64,000 nucleotides of DNA from Alicyclobacillus fructus. Lineage in GTDB: Bacteria; Bacillota; Bacilli; Alicyclobacillales; Alicyclobacillaceae. Shown piece after piece: positions 14,659-24,011 of this stretch. The stretch covers positions 62,001 through 126,000 of the forward strand of contig NZ_JAFMTY010000004.1 of NCBI RefSeq assembly GCF_017329605.1, read 5' to 3'. A program made the translations under genes and the position numbers. The number at the start of each line of letters is the position of its first letter. Position 1 is the stretch's first letter. The notes under the pieces are model-generated. The model was not told where the DNA came from, made no database searches, and saw only the letters and a program-made list of their open reading frames with translations.

Positions 14659-15843
14659 GTGACCGTACAGCCCGATCATGTGCTTCTGTACGCCGCGACC
14701 CAGGGCGATCTCGTCAAGTGCTACGCCGCAGCTGACGTCGCGGGGATTCCGTACAGCCAATGTACGGGCGACTTCCAAACCGCGTGGGCCAAGTGCGCGG
14801 ACGAATCCACGCTGGTCATCGCGGTCGGTGGCGCCGCGCTGTACTCGCTCTACTACAATCCCTGCGGCTGGCCCAATCCTGCGGCCATGCCCGCGGGACA
14901 CACGCCGTTTACCGTCGAGCCGGCGGGACACGGGATCCAGGCGGCCCGGGCGAACACGTTTGTCAACGCGGCGGGGTACACGGCTCTCGACAGTCTCACC
15001 CTCGCCGTCATGCTGTCCTATTACGCGGTGCATGGCGCGTTTCCGCGCGGCTACAACTCGTTTCCGGCGCAGGAAGTGCCGCAACGCGTTTGTGTCACGG
15101 GAAGCTCGCCCCATGTCGTGGGCGTCTCCGTGGCACAAGCGGCCGATCCGTCTCCGGCCGTGACCACGCCTTCGGTGGGCGTGTACGCGGCGTTCGCGAC
15201 GGAACAGGACGTGTTGCGGGCTTTTCAACAGGGCTGGCCTGGAGTCGCGACGACCGCAGGTCTTGGCATCGAAGCGGCGCCGTACACGCAGGTCCTCGCC
15301 ACGCGGCCCGATCTGCAGATCGCCAAGGCGTTCGCGGCGACGAATCAAGCGGCGTGGTGGCTGTCCTTTTGGACTGTGAGCTGGCCGCAGGCGGGCACCA
15401 CGTTCTATGAGGCGGGGTATGTGGCGGGCGCTTACGCGGCGTCGCAGATCGAGGCGTACCCCGGATCGCGCAAACCGGACTTTGTGATTTTGGATCCGGA
15501 GGGATACAATAATCCTGCGTCGACGGCGGCGGAGTTTCAGTCGTTCATCCAGGGATTTGCCGCGGGCGTGCGAAGCGTCTCCAAGCGGCTTGAGCCGGCC
15601 TTCTACGTCAACCAGTGGCAGTACGTGACGTACGATCTGCAAACGGTCGAACAGCCGTGTTTTATCGCCATCGCGCCCATCGCTGGCAATCGCCCTATGG
15701 TGAACGGCACCAACATCCGCGGCTACATCGCGTATTACGCTGGCTGCCCAGCCGCCTCCTACGTCAGTCAGGTGAAGACGTGGGGCGGATTGTACAATAC
15801 CGTCCAGTTTCGCGACAGCGGCGTCGATTGCCCGCCCGCCTGA
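14659..15843 (+). CDS. Uncharacterised protein with glycoside-hydrolase-like C-terminal half
   Basis: 394 residues from GTG 14659 with GAGGAGAGG upstream. No signal peptide. The first half (to about residue 180) contains a repeated small-residue pattern around DFQTAWAKCADESTLVIAVGG. The second half, from about residue 190, resembles the barrel of GH25-like or DUF1906-type proteins: PDFVILDPEGYNN places an acidic pair at the end of a strand, and FYVNQWQYV and GYIAYYAG look like later barrel strands. Divergent from the SGNH gene beside sigK, so a role in spores is conceivable. Function is not established. Confidence 0.65.
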   Translation: MTVQPDHVLLYAATQGDLVKCYAAADVAGIPYSQCTGDFQTAWAKCADESTLVIAVGGAALYSLYYNPCGWPNPAAMPAGHTPFTVEPAGHGIQAARANTFVNAAGYTALDSLTLAVMLSYYAVHGAFPRGYNSFPAQEVPQRVCVTGSSPHVVGVSVAQAADPSPAVTTPSVGVYAAFATEQDVLRAFQQGWPGVATTAGLGIEAAPYTQVLATRPDLQIAKAFAATNQAAWWLSFWTVSWPQAGTTFYEAGYVAGAYAASQIEAYPGSRKPDFVILDPEGYNNPASTAAEFQSFIQGFAAGVRSVSKRLEPAFYVNQWQYVTYDLQTVEQPCFIAIAPIAGNRPMVNGTNIRGYIAYYAGCPAASYVSQVKTWGGLYNTVQFRDSGVDCPPA

Positions 15844-15866
15844 CGGCGGGCCGCGGGCTTTTCGGG
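15834..15866 (+). terminator. Possible terminator upstream of folE
   Basis: GCCCGCC-TGAC-GGCGGGC hairpin overlapping the preceding stop codon. The downstream T-run is short (TTTT at 15859-15862), so termination may be weak. Confidence 0.4.
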
Positions 15867-15890
15867 CGGCGACTTTGAGGAGGAAAAGGT

Positions 15891-16514
15891 GTGGCGACAT
15901 CTCGCGTGGACTCCGAGCGCGCGCGCTCGTCTTTGCACGTGGACAAGCCGATGGATACCGCGCGGATCGAACAAGCGGTCCGCATGATCCTGGAAGCCAT
16001 CGGCGAAAATCCTGACCGGGAGGGGCTGGTGGACACGCCGGCCCGAGTGGCGAGGATGTACGAGGAAATTTTTTCAGGACTCCATCGAGATCCGCAAGAG
16101 GAGCTGTCCGCCCGATTTCACGTCGAACACGGCGAGGTCGTGCTCGTGCGCGACATCCCATTCTACTCGATGTGCGAGCACCACTTGCTCCCCTTTTTCG
16201 GGACGGCGCATGTGGCCTATCTTCCGCATCAGAACGTGGTCACGGGCCTGTCCAAGCTCGCGCGGCTCGTCGATGTCGTGGCGAAGAAGCCCCAGGTGCA
16301 GGAGCGCATGACGAACGAAATCGCGGACGCGTTAGCGGATGCACTGCAAGCCGAAGGGGTTCTTGTCGTCGTCGATGCGGAACACCTGTGCATGAGCATG
16401 CGCGGCATTCGCAAGCCGGGCAGCCGCACGACGACCATCGCCGCGCGCGGCAAGTACGAAGAGGACGCGCGCCTGCGCGAAGAAGTGCTGCATCTGATTC
16501 GACTCGGTGTGTGA
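15891..16514 (+). CDS. folE: GTP cyclohydrolase I
   Basis: 207 residues from GTG 15891 after GAGGAGG. Catalyses GTP to 7,8-dihydroneopterin triphosphate, the first step of folate synthesis. The zinc and active-site motifs are visible: [12 protein letters not shown] (Cys, His, His) and [11 protein letters not shown] (second Cys). Also typical are [20 protein letters not shown] and the final Arg/Thr-rich GSRTTT. The length matches the homodecameric bacterial enzyme with a somewhat longer N-terminus (about 20 residues). Confidence 0.95.
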   Translation: MATSRVDSERARSSLHVDKPMDTARIEQAVRMILEAIGENPDREGLVDTPARVARMYEEIFSGLHRDPQEELSARFHVEHGEVVLVRDIPFYSMCEHHLLPFFGTAHVAYLPHQNVVTGLSKLARLVDVVAKKPQVQERMTNEIADALADALQAEGVLVVVDAEHLCMSMRGIRKPGSRTTTIAARGKYEEDARLREEVLHLIRLGV

Positions 16515-16533
16515 GGTTCGGGAGCCCTGCGGG

Positions 16534-17868
16534 TCAGCAACAGTAGTGGCGCCTGCGGGAGCGCTCCTGGCGTTCGTCCCGGTCCGGAAAGTCATCCTCG
16601 TCGCCGGGCGCCGGGCCAATCGCGGCCCGCTGCCCGTGTTCGCCCGCGTGCCAGGATTGCGGTTTGGAACCTGGCGATCCCGGCACGCGGCTCGCGTCCT
16701 CGAACGTGCCAAACACCACGGGTTTCCCGTCTTCCACCATGAGCCTCCCCTTGGCGTACACGCGTTCGATGCGAAACTGGTCATCGCAGACGAGCACGTC
16801 CGCGTCGCACCCGGCTTTCAGTCTCCCCTTGTGCCGCAGTTTCAGCAATCGGGCGACGTTTGCGGTCACGAAGGAGATCGCGAGCGAAATCGGAAGCTGC
16901 TCCTGTTGGATGAGATCGACCGTCTCCTCCCACAGCGTGGAGATGCTGCCGATGCCCATGGCCACAAGCTTCCCCCGGGCGTCGAAAATGGGCGACGAAC
17001 CATTCGAGTCCGAACTCATGGTGATGACATGCGGCTCCACGCCGCCGTCCAGGAGCTTGACGATGGCCCGGGACGGCTTGACGGAGATATGGTCGTGATC
17101 GTCGGGGCGAATGCCGCTCGTGACATCGCACATGCCATACCGCTTGCCCCATTCGATGCTGGCCTCAAGAAGCCCAGGGTTTCGGTTCAGATGGGTCGGG
17201 ACAAAGACCCAGCGGGGCAGGCCTGTCCGCCTCGCGACGCGGATCAGAAGATCGAGGTGATCGTCTTCGTCACCCATGTGAAAGTGGACGACACCAGCTT
17301 TTCCCGAAAGCAGGCCGCCGACGTAGGCTTCGGAGACGAGTTCGGCAATTTCCTTCTCATCGGGGTGACTCGAGCGAGAATCGGCGATCGCAATTTCGCC
17401 GACGCCGACGACTTTGTCGACGAGGACGAGATCGGACCTCGGCATGCCCGTCAGGGTGCGGGTCGGAACCTGGTACGCGCCGCTGTAGATGTACGTGGTG
17501 ATGCCTTCAAAGTCGAGCGCGAACGCTTTGGCGAGGAGTTCCCGCGTGCTTCTCGTCACGCCGTCCGTGCCCAGCACGCCCACGGCGGTCGTCACGCCCG
17601 CGGCGGTGATGTGCGACAGGGAAATTTCGGGCGTGCGATAGTGAAATCCCCCTTCGCCGCCTCCGCCCGCCATATGCACATGTTGGTCGATGAGGCCGGG
17701 GAAGGTGGGGCGTCCGTCCAGGTCGATCACGTCCATCCTCACGTTGCCCGAGAGACTCAGTTCGGGTTCCACAGCGCAGATCTGGCGTCCAGCGATGAGG
17801 ATGTCCCGGATGCCGAGATCGTCCGGGGCGTACACGTGCGCGTGCTTGAGCAGCGTGAGCGGTGTCAT
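16534..17868 (-). CDS. iadA: Isoaspartyl dipeptidase (beta-aspartyl peptidase)
   Basis: 444 residues; ATG 17868 with GAGGAGG upstream (the frame is open to 17943 without a start signal). Amidohydrolase fold: PGLIDQHVHMAGGGGEGG holds the first metal-binding His-x-His, GGLLSGKAGVVHFHMGD and VFVPTHLNRNP the further His ligands, and SSDSNGSSP the catalytic Asp. It hydrolyses isoaspartyl dipeptides from damaged proteins. The ordinary domain ends near residue 390; a tail of about 50 residues, rich in Asp, Arg and Ser and ending CC, is unusual. An inverted repeat lies just upstream. Confidence 0.88.
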   Translation of the reverse strand: MTPLTLLKHAHVYAPDDLGIRDILIAGRQICAVEPELSLSGNVRMDVIDLDGRPTFPGLIDQHVHMAGGGGEGGFHYRTPEISLSHITAAGVTTAVGVLGTDGVTRSTRELLAKAFALDFEGITTYIYSGAYQVPTRTLTGMPRSDLVLVDKVVGVGEIAIADSRSSHPDEKEIAELVSEAYVGGLLSGKAGVVHFHMGDEDDHLDLLIRVARRTGLPRWVFVPTHLNRNPGLLEASIEWGKRYGMCDVTSGIRPDDHDHISVKPSRAIVKLLDGGVEPHVITMSSDSNGSSPIFDARGKLVAMGIGSISTLWEETVDLIQQEQLPISLAISFVTANVARLLKLRHKGRLKAGCDADVLVCDDQFRIERVYAKGRLMVEDGKPVVFGTFEDASRVPGSPGSKPQSWHAGEHGQRAAIGPAPGDEDDFPDRDERQERSRRRHYCC

Positions 17869-17903
17869 GGTCCTCCTCGGCCCTCCTCCCGAATGCTCGT
17901 CCG

Positions 17904-17924
17904 ATATGGTAGGATATACCATAT
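17904..17924. promoter_or_regulatory. Operator-like inverted repeat upstream of iadA
   Basis: ATATGGTA and TACCATAT, separated by 5 bases, 36 bp before the iadA start; the symmetry and AT-rich context in GC-rich DNA suggest binding of a dimeric regulator (GntR-type operators look similar). Confidence 0.5.
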
Positions 17925-17958
17925 ATGAGCGAACTATGCGCATTCGAGCCTGAACATC

Positions 17959-17984
17959 AAAAAAACCGCCCCAAAGGGGCGGTT
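17959..17984 (-). terminator. Rho-independent terminator of sodA
   Basis: Read on the minus strand: AACCGCCCC-TTT-GGGGCGGTT stem followed by seven T residues, starting 15 bases past the sodA stop. Confidence 0.93.
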
Positions 17985-17998
17985 CCGACCGACGAGGC

Positions 17999-18613
17999 TC
18001 AGCCGTTCAGCGCGGCCTCGTAATTCTTGTTGGCTTGATCCCAGTTGACGACGTTCCACCAAGCTTTGATGTATTCCGGACGGCGATTTTGGTACTTGAG
18101 GTAGTACGCGTGCTCCCAGACGTCCAGGCCGAGGATGGGCTTCTTGCCCTCCATCAGCGGGTTGTCCTGGTTCGCCGTGCTCATGAGCGCCAGCTTGCCG
18201 TTGTCGAGGACGAGCCACGCCCAACCGCTTCCGAAGCGTGCCGTCGCGACCTGGGTGAATTGCTCTTTGAACGCCTCAAAGCTGCCGAACGTGTCTCGAA
18301 TGGCGTCCGCCAGCTTGCCCGTCGGCTCGCCGCCGCCGTTCGGTGAGAGAAGCGGCCAGAACAGGCTGTGGTTGGCGTGACCGCCGCCGTTGTTGCGAAC
18401 CGCGGTGCGGATGTTCTCCGGCACGGCGTCCAGGTTGCTGATGAGCTGTTCCACAGTCTTGGATTCGAGATCCGGATGGCCCTCAAGCGCCTTGTTGAGG
18501 TTGTTGACATACGCGGCATGGTGGCCATTGTAGTGGACATTCATGGTCGCCGCGTCGATGTGTGGTTCCAGCGCGTCATACGCGTACGGGAGCGGTGGGA
18601 GTTGATGTGGCAT
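17999..18613 (-). CDS. sodA: Superoxide dismutase, Mn/Fe type
   Basis: 204 residues; ATG 18613 preceded by [23 protein letters not shown] is the usual opening. Metal ligands: His in [11 protein letters not shown], His in HANHSLFW, and the Asp/His pair in [18 protein letters not shown]. The [12 protein letters not shown] and WAWLVLD segments fit the Mn/Fe class; Gln/His details that separate Mn from Fe preference cannot be settled by eye. It removes superoxide in the cytoplasm. Monocistronic, with its own terminator, and divergent from fabI. Confidence 0.95.
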   Translation of the reverse strand: MPHQLPPLPYAYDALEPHIDAATMNVHYNGHHAAYVNNLNKALEGHPDLESKTVEQLISNLDAVPENIRTAVRNNGGGHANHSLFWPLLSPNGGGEPTGKLADAIRDTFGSFEAFKEQFTQVATARFGSGWAWLVLDNGKLALMSTANQDNPLMEGKKPILGLDVWEHAYYLKYQNRRPEYIKAWWNVVNWDQANKNYEAALNG

Positions 18614-18654
18614 TCGCAGCTCAACCTCCTTACGAATTTTCATGATCCGTTCCC

Positions 18655-18660
18655 ATTGTA
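18655..18660 (-). promoter_or_regulatory. Likely -10 element of sodA
   Basis: TACAAT on the minus strand, 41 bases before the start codon. The -35 is not clear. Confidence 0.4.
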
Positions 18661-18721
18661 CCGCATGTCTGTCCACAATTCCAGATGAGCAGGAAATCTG
18701 AGGATCACGGTGCCGCCGCAC

Positions 18722-18739
18722 GGCCGCCTCGCGGCGGCC
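18722..18739. repeat. GC-rich hairpin between sodA and fabI promoters
   Basis: GGCCGCC-TCGC-GGCGGCC, a perfect 7-bp stem located just before the fabI -35. No T-run follows. Could be a DNA operator or insulator between divergent units. Confidence 0.4.
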
Positions 18740-18742
18740 CGG

Positions 18743-18772
18743 TTTACGGAGCGCGCGTTGGGATGGTATACA
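18743..18772 (+). promoter_or_regulatory. Likely promoter of fabI
   Basis: TTTACG (18743-18748), 18-base spacer, TATACA (18767-18772). Transcription would begin near 18779. Confidence 0.5.
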
Positions 18773-18808
18773 TGAGTGGAGATGTCGATGCTGGAAAGGG
18801 AGATGAGG

Positions 18809-19585
18809 TTGCACCTTCTGCAAGGCAAGACCATCGTCGTCATGGGCGTCGCCAATCGCCGCTCCATCGCCTGGGCGGCGGCGGAATCCATTCGCAAGTT
18901 GGGCGGCAAGGTGATTTTCACGTATCGGAGCGATCGCGCCGGGCGCGAGTTGCAAAAACTGTGTGAAGACGGGTTTGTGGACGAGAAGCCGCTTGTCGTC
19001 CAATGCGACGTACAGGACGAAGCATCGCTCGAGGCGGCCTTCGCCGCGATCGCGCGTGAGACAGAAGCCGTCGACGGGCTCGTTCACTCCATCGCGCATG
19101 CGCGGGTGGAAGACCTTCAGGGAGAATTCGTCGATACGCCGCGCGAGGGCTTCGATCTCGCACTGGAGACCAGTGCCTACAGCCTCGTGGCCGCGGCACG
19201 CGCCGTGCGCCCGCTGATGAAGCGGGGCGGCAGCATCGTCACGATGAGCTACCTCGGCGCTGAGCGCGCGGTTCCCAACTACAACGTGATGGGCGTCGCG
19301 AAGGCCGCGTTGGAAGCTTCGGTGCGGTACCTCGCGCGAGACCTCGGCGCGGACGCCATCCGGGTGAACGCGATTTCGGCTGGCCCCATCCGCACCTTGG
19401 CCGCCAAAGGTGTGCGCGGCTTCAATGACGTCCTCCATGCCGTGGAAGAGCGCGCGCCGCTGAAGCGAAATGTCACTGCTGAAGAGGTGGGCGACGTGAC
19501 CGCGTTCCTCTTGAGCGATCTCGCCCGCGGCGTCACGGGCGAAGTCATCCACGTGGACGGCGGTTACCACATCGTCGGCATTTGA
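18809..19585 (+). CDS. fabI: Enoyl-[acyl-carrier-protein] reductase (NADH), FabI
   Basis: 258 residues from TTG 18809, the same length as B. subtilis FabI, with AAAGGGAG 6 bases upstream. ATGs at 18782, 18788 and 18803 are in frame, but the first two would lie almost at the predicted transcription start. Short-chain dehydrogenase fold: [18 protein letters not shown] is the FabI form of the NAD-binding loop. [12 protein letters not shown] carries the Y-x6-K active-site pair, and [12 protein letters not shown] the substrate loop. It performs the last reduction of the fatty-acid elongation cycle and is the target of triclosan-like inhibitors. Confidence 0.93.
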   Translation: MHLLQGKTIVVMGVANRRSIAWAAAESIRKLGGKVIFTYRSDRAGRELQKLCEDGFVDEKPLVVQCDVQDEASLEAAFAAIARETEAVDGLVHSIAHARVEDLQGEFVDTPREGFDLALETSAYSLVAAARAVRPLMKRGGSIVTMSYLGAERAVPNYNVMGVAKAALEASVRYLARDLGADAIRVNAISAGPIRTLAAKGVRGFNDVLHAVEERAPLKRNVTAEEVGDVTAFLLSDLARGVTGEVIHVDGGYHIVGI

Positions 19586-19622
19586 GAGTCCGTGCGGGGA
19601 CACGCCTCCCCGCACCCTTTCT

Positions 19623-20696
19623 TCAACGCTCCACATCCACGCCTGCGGCTTGTCTGATGCTGGCGAATCCGTCGCGAGCAAGCAGCGCGTCGAGGCCGTG
19701 GACGATTTCTTTCACCACACCCGGCCCCCGGTAAATGAGCGCCGTGTAGATCTGCACGAGGGACGCGCCATTTCGAATTTTTTCGTATGCGTCCTCCGCG
19801 GTGAACACGCCGCCCGATCCGATGATGGGCAGTTGCCGCCGGGACGCTCGGGCCGCGATGCGCACCACTTCGGTCGATCGCGCCGCCAACGGCCGGCCGC
19901 TCAGGCCCCCCGCTTCGTGTTGAAATCTCCCCGAAAGCTTCGGTCGCTGGACCGTCGTGTTGGTGCAGATAAGACCCAAGTGTTCCCGAAACCGGGATTC
20001 TGCCAACGCGCCCGCGATCCGCTCGATTTCCGCATCGGCCAGATCCGGGGCCAGCTTGACCCAGACGGGCAGGCGATACTGGCTTCGGATGGGTTCGAGG
20101 GCGTGGAGCAATTCGAGAATGAACGCTTCCGATTGGAGATCGCGCAGTCCCGGCGTGTTGGGCGAACTGATGTTGATGGTCAGGTAGTCGGCGAACGGAG
20201 CCGTGTGCGCCAGGGCAGCCAGGTAGTCTTCGTGTGCGCGCGCGTTCGGGGTGTCCTTGTTTTTTCCAATATTGATGCCGAGGACAACCCGTGTCGGCTT
20301 CTGCCGCGCGCGAGCGAGGCGCTTGGCGACGGCCATGGCCCCTTCGTTGTTAAAGCCCATCCGGTTGATGAGGGCTTCGTCCTCGATGAGGCGAAACAGG
20401 CGAGGCTTGGGATTGCCCGGCTGAGGTCTCGGGGTCACCGTGCCAATTTCCACGAAGGAAAAGCCCACTCGGTGCCAAGCGGGAATGGCGACTCCGTTTT
20501 TGTCGAGGCCGGCCGCGAGTCCGACGGGATGCGGAAAGTGAAGGCCGAGAATGGTCTGTGACAGGCGCTCGGACGCCTGAATCGGCCCCGTGAACCAACT
20601 GGCCGCAACGGGAACGCTGCGAAGTAGGGCGAGCGTCCATTCGTGCGCTCGCTCCGCGGATAGACGGAACAAAATCGATCGAACAGCCGAATACAT
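19623..20696 (-). CDS. pyrD: Dihydroorotate dehydrogenase, class 2 (quinone-dependent)
   Basis: 357 residues; ATG 20696 with GAGGGGGAG upstream. It has the class 2 N-terminal helices for membrane association (about residues 1-45). The FMN barrel contains [54 protein letters not shown] (catalytic Ser region), VKLAPDL and [17 protein letters not shown]. It oxidises dihydroorotate to orotate and passes electrons to quinone. Many Firmicutes instead use class 1B PyrD with PyrK inside a pyr operon; here it stands alone. Confidence 0.93.
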   Translation of the reverse strand: MYSAVRSILFRLSAERAHEWTLALLRSVPVAASWFTGPIQASERLSQTILGLHFPHPVGLAAGLDKNGVAIPAWHRVGFSFVEIGTVTPRPQPGNPKPRLFRLIEDEALINRMGFNNEGAMAVAKRLARARQKPTRVVLGINIGKNKDTPNARAHEDYLAALAHTAPFADYLTINISSPNTPGLRDLQSEAFILELLHALEPIRSQYRLPVWVKLAPDLADAEIERIAGALAESRFREHLGLICTNTTVQRPKLSGRFQHEAGGLSGRPLAARSTEVVRIAARASRRQLPIIGSGGVFTAEDAYEKIRNGASLVQIYTALIYRGPGVVKEIVHGLDALLARDGFASIRQAAGVDVER

Positions 20697-20789
20697 AGTC
20701 TCCCCCTCGCGGCGGCGGACAATTGTCGTTCGCAAGTGTACCATGAACGCAGGCGGGATGCACGGCTGCGGCGAAGGCAAGCCGCTCGC

Positions 20790-20816
20790 TGTCACACGCT
20801 TGGGCGATCCTTCGTC
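20790..20816 (+). promoter_or_regulatory. Possible autoregulated ECF-sigma promoter
   Basis: TGTCAC (20790-20795), 17 bases, CGTC (20813-20816). CGTC is the usual -10 core for Bacillus ECF sigma factors; the -35 differs from the classical TGAAAC. It lies 34 bases before the sigma factor start. Confidence 0.35.
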
Positions 20817-20850
20817 TACATACTGGACCCAGGTTTGAAGGGGTAGAAGC

Positions 20851-21408
20851 ATGAGGCACGCTCGTCGCAAGGAAACGCCGGCTGGGGATGCCCAGTTGCT
20901 CGCCGAATGGATGGAGTTGTACGGCGGCGACGTGATCCGGCTGGCGTACTCGTATGTGCACAACTTTCACAAAGCCGAAGATATCGCCCAGGACGTATTT
21001 CTGCGCGCGTGGCAGCACTATGGCGAATTTCAGGGGCACTCGTCCATCAAGACGTGGCTCTTGTCCATCACAGCCAACCGCGCGCGGGACGTTTTGCGTT
21101 CCGGCGTGGAACGCCGCGAGCTGGCGGACGACGGGGAAGCTTTCGCTCGCGTGGTTGAACCGACCGATCCGGCCGACGTGGTTGCGAACAAGTTGGCCCG
21201 GGATGCGGTGTGGAGAGCCATCCGGACCTTGCCGGAAACGTATCGCGAGGTGATGGAACTGTACTACGGAAACGACCTTACGACGCGCGAAGTCGCCGAG
21301 GTCCTCGGGGTTCGGGATCAGACCGTGAGAACGCGCCTGCACCGAGGCCGGATCATGCTTGAGCAGGCGCTTGCGGAAGAAGGGGGGATGGGCCGTGACC
21401 AGGCGTGA
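20851..21408 (+). CDS. ECF-family RNA polymerase sigma factor
   Basis: 185 residues from ATG 20851 with GAAGGGG upstream. Region 2: VIRLAYSYVHNFHKAEDIAQDVFLRAWQ, with the promoter-melting text SIKTWLLSITANRARD. Region 4 holds the helix-turn-helix LTTREVAEVLGVRDQTVRTRLHRGR. Regions 1 and 3 are missing, as is normal for group 4 sigma factors. The downstream gene overlaps by 14 bp and codes for a one-pass membrane protein, its likely anti-sigma factor. The pair should sense an envelope signal. Confidence 0.92.
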   Translation: MRHARRKETPAGDAQLLAEWMELYGGDVIRLAYSYVHNFHKAEDIAQDVFLRAWQHYGEFQGHSSIKTWLLSITANRARDVLRSGVERRELADDGEAFARVVEPTDPADVVANKLARDAVWRAIRTLPETYREVMELYYGNDLTTREVAEVLGVRDQTVRTRLHRGRIMLEQALAEEGGMGRDQA

Positions 21409-22432
21409 AGATGGCGAGCTTGACGCGAAGCTTCGCCGTATCTACCGGGAGCGCGAGCCCGTTCCGTTCCGGGAAGAATTGAAAGCGCAGGTGCTTCGGG
21501 ACATGTACGCCCGTTCAGGCGAAGCGGCGTACGTTCCCGCGGCGCGCAGGAGACGTGGCTGGATCTCGGCGGCAGGCTTGTGGGCTGCCGGGGTGGCCGT
21601 GGCATTCGTGTGTCTCGTCGTGGCCGTGCCAAAGGCGGCCTGGCATACCGCCTCGGACCAAGAGATGGCGAAACACGCGCAACATCAACCGGTTCAACGT
21701 GTCGTGCGCGGATACGGGCTCGAATATGCGCCCATCGAGGTCCTGGACGTGCGCGTGGGCACCCTTCCGGGCGAGCCGGCCAACTCGTGCGTGCTCGCAG
21801 AACTGCGGAACACCTCGAGCCAAACCATCGCCGAACCGGATGTGATGGGCGTGCTTTGGTTCACGCCGAAAGGCGGAGGAGAAGAGAACTGGCTCACGTT
21901 TGTCAATGCGCCCGCTCAGGGTTTGAAGCCGGGACAGACCATCACGTGGGGGTTTCACCCTTCAGGTCCACACGCCGGGACTTCGCAGGCCCTGTCGGAA
22001 ACGCCCCATCTTCGGTTTTTCTACAGCCAATCCGCCTCGGCCGACACCGCGAATCTCGTCTGGAGCGAGGCGCCCGTCGAGGTCGAAGATGTCCAGGTTC
22101 TCCCTGTGCCTGGGGGATCCGGACCCACGTGGCAATCCGCGGACGTCTACGCCACCCTTGTGAACCGGTCGTCGCGGGCTGTCAACCTCGCGAATGAGCG
22201 GGCCGTGATCTGGTTTTCACAGCAGCCGTCCGACACCTTCTTCAACCCCTCGGTGGTTCGCTTCCTGTTTCACGTGACACCTGAGCTGCCGGGCGTCACG
22301 TGGCCGACCACGTTGAGACCGGGCGCGCGCGCGCGCGTGGAGTTTCGCGTGCTCTCGGCGAAGGAGACGGACTTTTTCAGCCGCATCTGTCACGTCGTCG
22401 TTTTGGATGCGCCTTTGGTGCCCAAGGACTAG
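21395..22432 (+). CDS. Probable membrane-bound anti-sigma factor
   Basis: 345 residues from GTG 21395, overlapping the sigma gene. The cytoplasmic part (residues 1-55) is charged and helical, where sigma factor binding would occur. One transmembrane helix (about 58-82) is followed by a 260-residue extracytoplasmic domain rich in beta-strands. That domain contains two similar blocks (VLDVRVGTLPG...CVLAELRNTSS and VEDVQVLPVPGG...VYATLVNRSS), which suggests a duplicated Ig-like fold. There is no zinc-binding HxxxCxxC motif, so it is not a classical ZAS anti-sigma factor. Assignment rests on context and topology. Confidence 0.75.
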   Translation: MTRREDGELDAKLRRIYREREPVPFREELKAQVLRDMYARSGEAAYVPAARRRRGWISAAGLWAAGVAVAFVCLVVAVPKAAWHTASDQEMAKHAQHQPVQRVVRGYGLEYAPIEVLDVRVGTLPGEPANSCVLAELRNTSSQTIAEPDVMGVLWFTPKGGGEENWLTFVNAPAQGLKPGQTITWGFHPSGPHAGTSQALSETPHLRFFYSQSASADTANLVWSEAPVEVEDVQVLPVPGGSGPTWQSADVYATLVNRSSRAVNLANERAVIWFSQQPSDTFFNPSVVRFLFHVTPELPGVTWPTTLRPGARARVEFRVLSAKETDFFSRICHVVVLDAPLVPKD

Positions 22433-22470
22433 GGGTCCCAATCGTTGATCTCTCGCCCGTCCGCCTTCCA

Positions 22471-22499
22471 TTGCGTTTCTGGGACGCGCTCAGTACACT
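22471..22499 (+). promoter_or_regulatory. Sigma-A promoter of ald
   Basis: TTGCGT (22471-22476), 17-base spacer, TACACT (22494-22499); 51 bases before the GTG. Confidence 0.55.
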
Positions 22500-22550
22500 G
22501 GATGCGGAACAAAGAGGGCGACTTGCCCCAAGCTCGCTGGGGGGATCAAC

Positions 22551-23663
22551 GTGATCATTGGCGTACCCAAAGAATTGAAGGACAACGAGAACCGGGTGGC
22601 CATCACACCGGCTTTGGCCCACGCGCTGGTGGCTCAGGGCCACGAGGTTCGGATTGAGGCGGGGGCGGGAGAGGGAAGCGGCTTTCGCGACGAGGATTAC
22701 ACGTCGGCAGGCGCAACCATCGTGCCGGACGCAGAGACGGTTTGGAAAACAGCGGATATGGTGATGAAGGTCAAAGAGCCCCAACCGGTTGAATATTCGT
22801 ACTTCCGGTCCGGGCTCATTTTATTTACCTATCTCCACCTCGCGCCGGAACCGGAGTTGACAAAGGCGCTCATGGAGTCCGGCGTCACCGCGATTGCGTA
22901 TGAGACCGTGCAGCTCGAGGATCGCTCGCTGCCGCTGTTGACCCCGATGTCCGAGGTGGCGGGGCGCATGTCCATCCAGATTGGGGCACACTTTTTGGAG
23001 AAGGCGCACGGTGGGCGCGGGGTGCTGCTCGGAGGCGTGCCTGGCGTGCCGCCCGCGCGCGTGATTGTGGTCGGCGGCGGCATCGTCGGGACCAATGCGG
23101 CCCGCGTCGCCGTCGGCATGGGGGCGGACGTCACCATCTTCGACAACAATCCAAAGCGGCTTCGGGAATTGGACGACCTGTTCCAGGGCCGCGTGCGGAC
23201 GATGATGTCGAATCCGTACAATCTTCGGGAGCACATCGAGGGCGCAGATCTGCTCATCGGCGCGGTGCTTATCCCCGGCGCGCGCGCGCCGAAGATCGTC
23301 ACGGAAGACATGGTGAAGGGTATGAATCGCGGCGCGGTGGTGGTGGATGTCGCCATCGACCAGGGAGGTTCCATCGAGACCATCGACCGCATCACGACGC
23401 ATTCCAACCCAGTGTTTGAGAAACACGGGGTATTGCACTACGCCGTCGCGAACATTCCGGGCGCGGTGCCGCGCACGTCGACACTCGCGCTGACCAACGC
23501 TACGGCGCCGTACGCGCTGAAGCTGGCTCAGGGGCGCGAGGACGCGCTTCGGCACGATCTGGCCCTGGCCCGCGGCGTGAACGTGTACAGGGGGCGCGTG
23601 ACCTACCAGGCGGTGGCGGATGCCCTCGGCCTGCCCTATACGCCGGTTGACAGTTTGCTGTAA
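22551..23663 (+). CDS. ald: Alanine dehydrogenase
   Basis: 370 residues from GTG 22551. [20 protein letters not shown] is the standard opening, with the catalytic Lys and His appearing at VMKVKEPQP and FTYLHLAPE. The Rossmann fingerprint [21 protein letters not shown] follows near residue 165. It converts L-alanine to pyruvate plus ammonia with NAD; in spore formers it supports sporulation and germination on alanine. Length and motifs fit the hexameric bacterial enzyme throughout. It has a good promoter of its own. Confidence 0.95.
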   Translation: MIIGVPKELKDNENRVAITPALAHALVAQGHEVRIEAGAGEGSGFRDEDYTSAGATIVPDAETVWKTADMVMKVKEPQPVEYSYFRSGLILFTYLHLAPEPELTKALMESGVTAIAYETVQLEDRSLPLLTPMSEVAGRMSIQIGAHFLEKAHGGRGVLLGGVPGVPPARVIVVGGGIVGTNAARVAVGMGADVTIFDNNPKRLRELDDLFQGRVRTMMSNPYNLREHIEGADLLIGAVLIPGARAPKIVTEDMVKGMNRGAVVVDVAIDQGGSIETIDRITTHSNPVFEKHGVLHYAVANIPGAVPRTSTLALTNATAPYALKLAQGREDALRHDLALARGVNVYRGRVTYQAVADALGLPYTPVDSLL

Positions 23664-23686
23664 AATGAAGTGAAGGGGGTGTGGGC

Positions 23687-23995
23687 GTGGTCACCGAAGA
23701 ACAGGTGCGCACACTTTTGATGGACGTGCTCGACCCCGAGATCCAGATCGACATCGTCAACTTGGGTATGGTCTACGGCATCGACATTCAGGATGGCGGC
23801 AAGCGCATCAAGGTCACCGTCACCCTGACGACGATGGGATGCCCGCTGTTTGACGACATCAAGGAGCAGATCATCGAGAAGCTGTCGGAACTGGAAGGGG
23901 TCGAACAGGTCGACGTGGAGTTGACCTTCGATCCGCCCTGGGACAAAGAGATGATGTCCGAAGAGGCGAAGCTCGTGTTCAAATACCTGTTTTGA
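23687..23995 (+). CDS. MIP18/DUF59-family iron-sulfur assembly protein
   Basis: 102 residues; GTG 23687 lies 7 bases after AAGGGGG (the GTG at 23681 is too close). DVLDPEIQIDIVNLGMVYGIDI and VTLTTMGCPLFDDI are the DUF59 (PaaD/SufT/MIP18) signature; the Cys in TMGCP is the conserved one. Related proteins help mature [4Fe-4S] proteins. It lies 150 bp before sufC, on the same strand, but separated by a hairpin and a promoter. Confidence 0.88.
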   Translation: MVTEEQVRTLLMDVLDPEIQIDIVNLGMVYGIDIQDGGKRIKVTVTLTTMGCPLFDDIKEQIIEKLSELEGVEQVDVELTFDPPWDKEMMSEEAKLVFKYLF

Positions 23996-24011
23996 CGGCT
24001 CGCAGGAGATG

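Noticed and set aside
17999-19681. 560-codon minus-strand frame spanning sodA and most of fabI antisense
   Set aside because: Only the last 204 codons are SodA, with their own ATG and ribosome site; the rest is antisense to fabI.
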